Origin: JBNGDW01 sp049975325
GTDB lineage: Bacteria; Cloacimonadota; Cloacimonadia; JGIOTU-2; JBNGDW01
DNA length: 6,639 bases
Reading direction: 5' to 3'
Assembly (NCBI GenBank): GCA_049975325.1
Contig: JBNGDW010000078.1
Location: 1-6,639, forward strand
The notes beneath the pieces were generated by a model. That model saw only the letters and a program-made list of their open reading frames with translations. It searched no databases and had not been told where the DNA came from. The translations under genes were made by a program, and so were the position numbers. Shown here piece after piece: positions 6,573 to 6,639 of the stretch (its first letter is position 1; each line of letters starts with the position of its first letter).

Positions 6573-6639
6573 GATACCAACTCCTTATTTAATTCATTCC
6601 ACCTAAAATTAATTAACATGAAATTTGATAATATAATGT
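6573..6639. other. AT-rich leader or end of an unseen upstream gene
   Basis: These 67 bases hold the Shine-Dalgarno above and are otherwise very AT-rich. On the minus strand one frame stays open from the window edge to a TGA at 6569-6571, which overlaps the TTG start (TTGA). Its 22 codons (ending FRWNELNKELVS) resemble nothing I recognise and do not look like the missing start of a C25 domain. It may be the tail of another gene or a chance open frame. Confidence 0.3.
6581..6586 (-). promoter_or_regulatory. Shine-Dalgarno sequence deciding the TTG start of the C25 protein
   Basis: The minus strand reads AAGGAG, followed by 8 nt and then TTG AAA AAT GAC. This is the strongest ribosome-binding site in the window. 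It supports TTG at 6570-6572 as the start codon although the resulting protein lacks a signal peptide. No in-frame ATG occurs between this TTG and Met54, which lies inside the catalytic domain. Confidence 0.6.

Noticed and set aside
6569..6639. Minus-strand open frame ending in TGA overlapping the TTG start, considered as the missing N-terminus of the protease in another frame
   Set aside because: Its 22 codons do not resemble a signal peptide or the opening strands of a C25 domain, and an open run this short is expected by chance fairly often.

Overview
The window is AT-rich bacterial DNA, and every supported gene lies on the minus strand. From high to low coordinates, which is the direction of transcription, these are: a very large secreted-type peptidase C25 (gingipain family) multidomain protein; an ABC-transporter ATPase; its ABC-2 (NatB-like) permease; and the first 52 codons of a membrane-anchored coiled-coil protein that runs off the left edge. 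The large protein combines a C25 domain, PKD and beta-helix modules, and a C-terminal YPNPF / FlgD-Ig-like tail. This architecture points to the Fibrobacteres-Chlorobi-Bacteroidetes (FCB) side of the tree. A candidate phylum such as Cloacimonadota is my best guess, but it is an inference from protein style, with no marker gene to support it.

Region 2259-6572 is the C25 protein (1437 aa). Its catalytic His and Cys are recognisable, and an Ig-like C25 tail, two CARDB-like Ig repeats, a MAM/jelly-roll-like module, a PKD domain, a right-handed beta-helix with about eight Pmp-like rungs, a choice-anchor-like segment and a FlgD-like C-terminal domain follow. The N-terminus is abnormal: there is no signal peptide, and the start of the C25 catalytic fold is missing. 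Even so, a strong Shine-Dalgarno sequence precedes the TTG start. The gene is therefore either a 5'-truncated remnant or an unusual non-secreted form. A perfect GC-rich 16-bp palindrome is embedded in frame in the C-terminal domain and looks like a small inserted element.

Region 202-2182 is a two-gene ABC exporter cassette, natA-like then natB-like, with the stop of the first and start of the second overlapping by 8 nt. A possible promoter lies in the 76-bp gap that separates it from the protease gene. The coiled-coil protein begins 43 bp after the permease stop and may share the transcript.

I see no tRNA, rRNA, CRISPR array or insertion sequence. The gaps are short (159-201, 2183-2258, 6573-6639). 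The first holds only a weak ribosome-binding site. I do not see a clearly new multi-gene system. The most unusual items are the truncated, architecture-rich C25 protein and the coding palindrome inside it.
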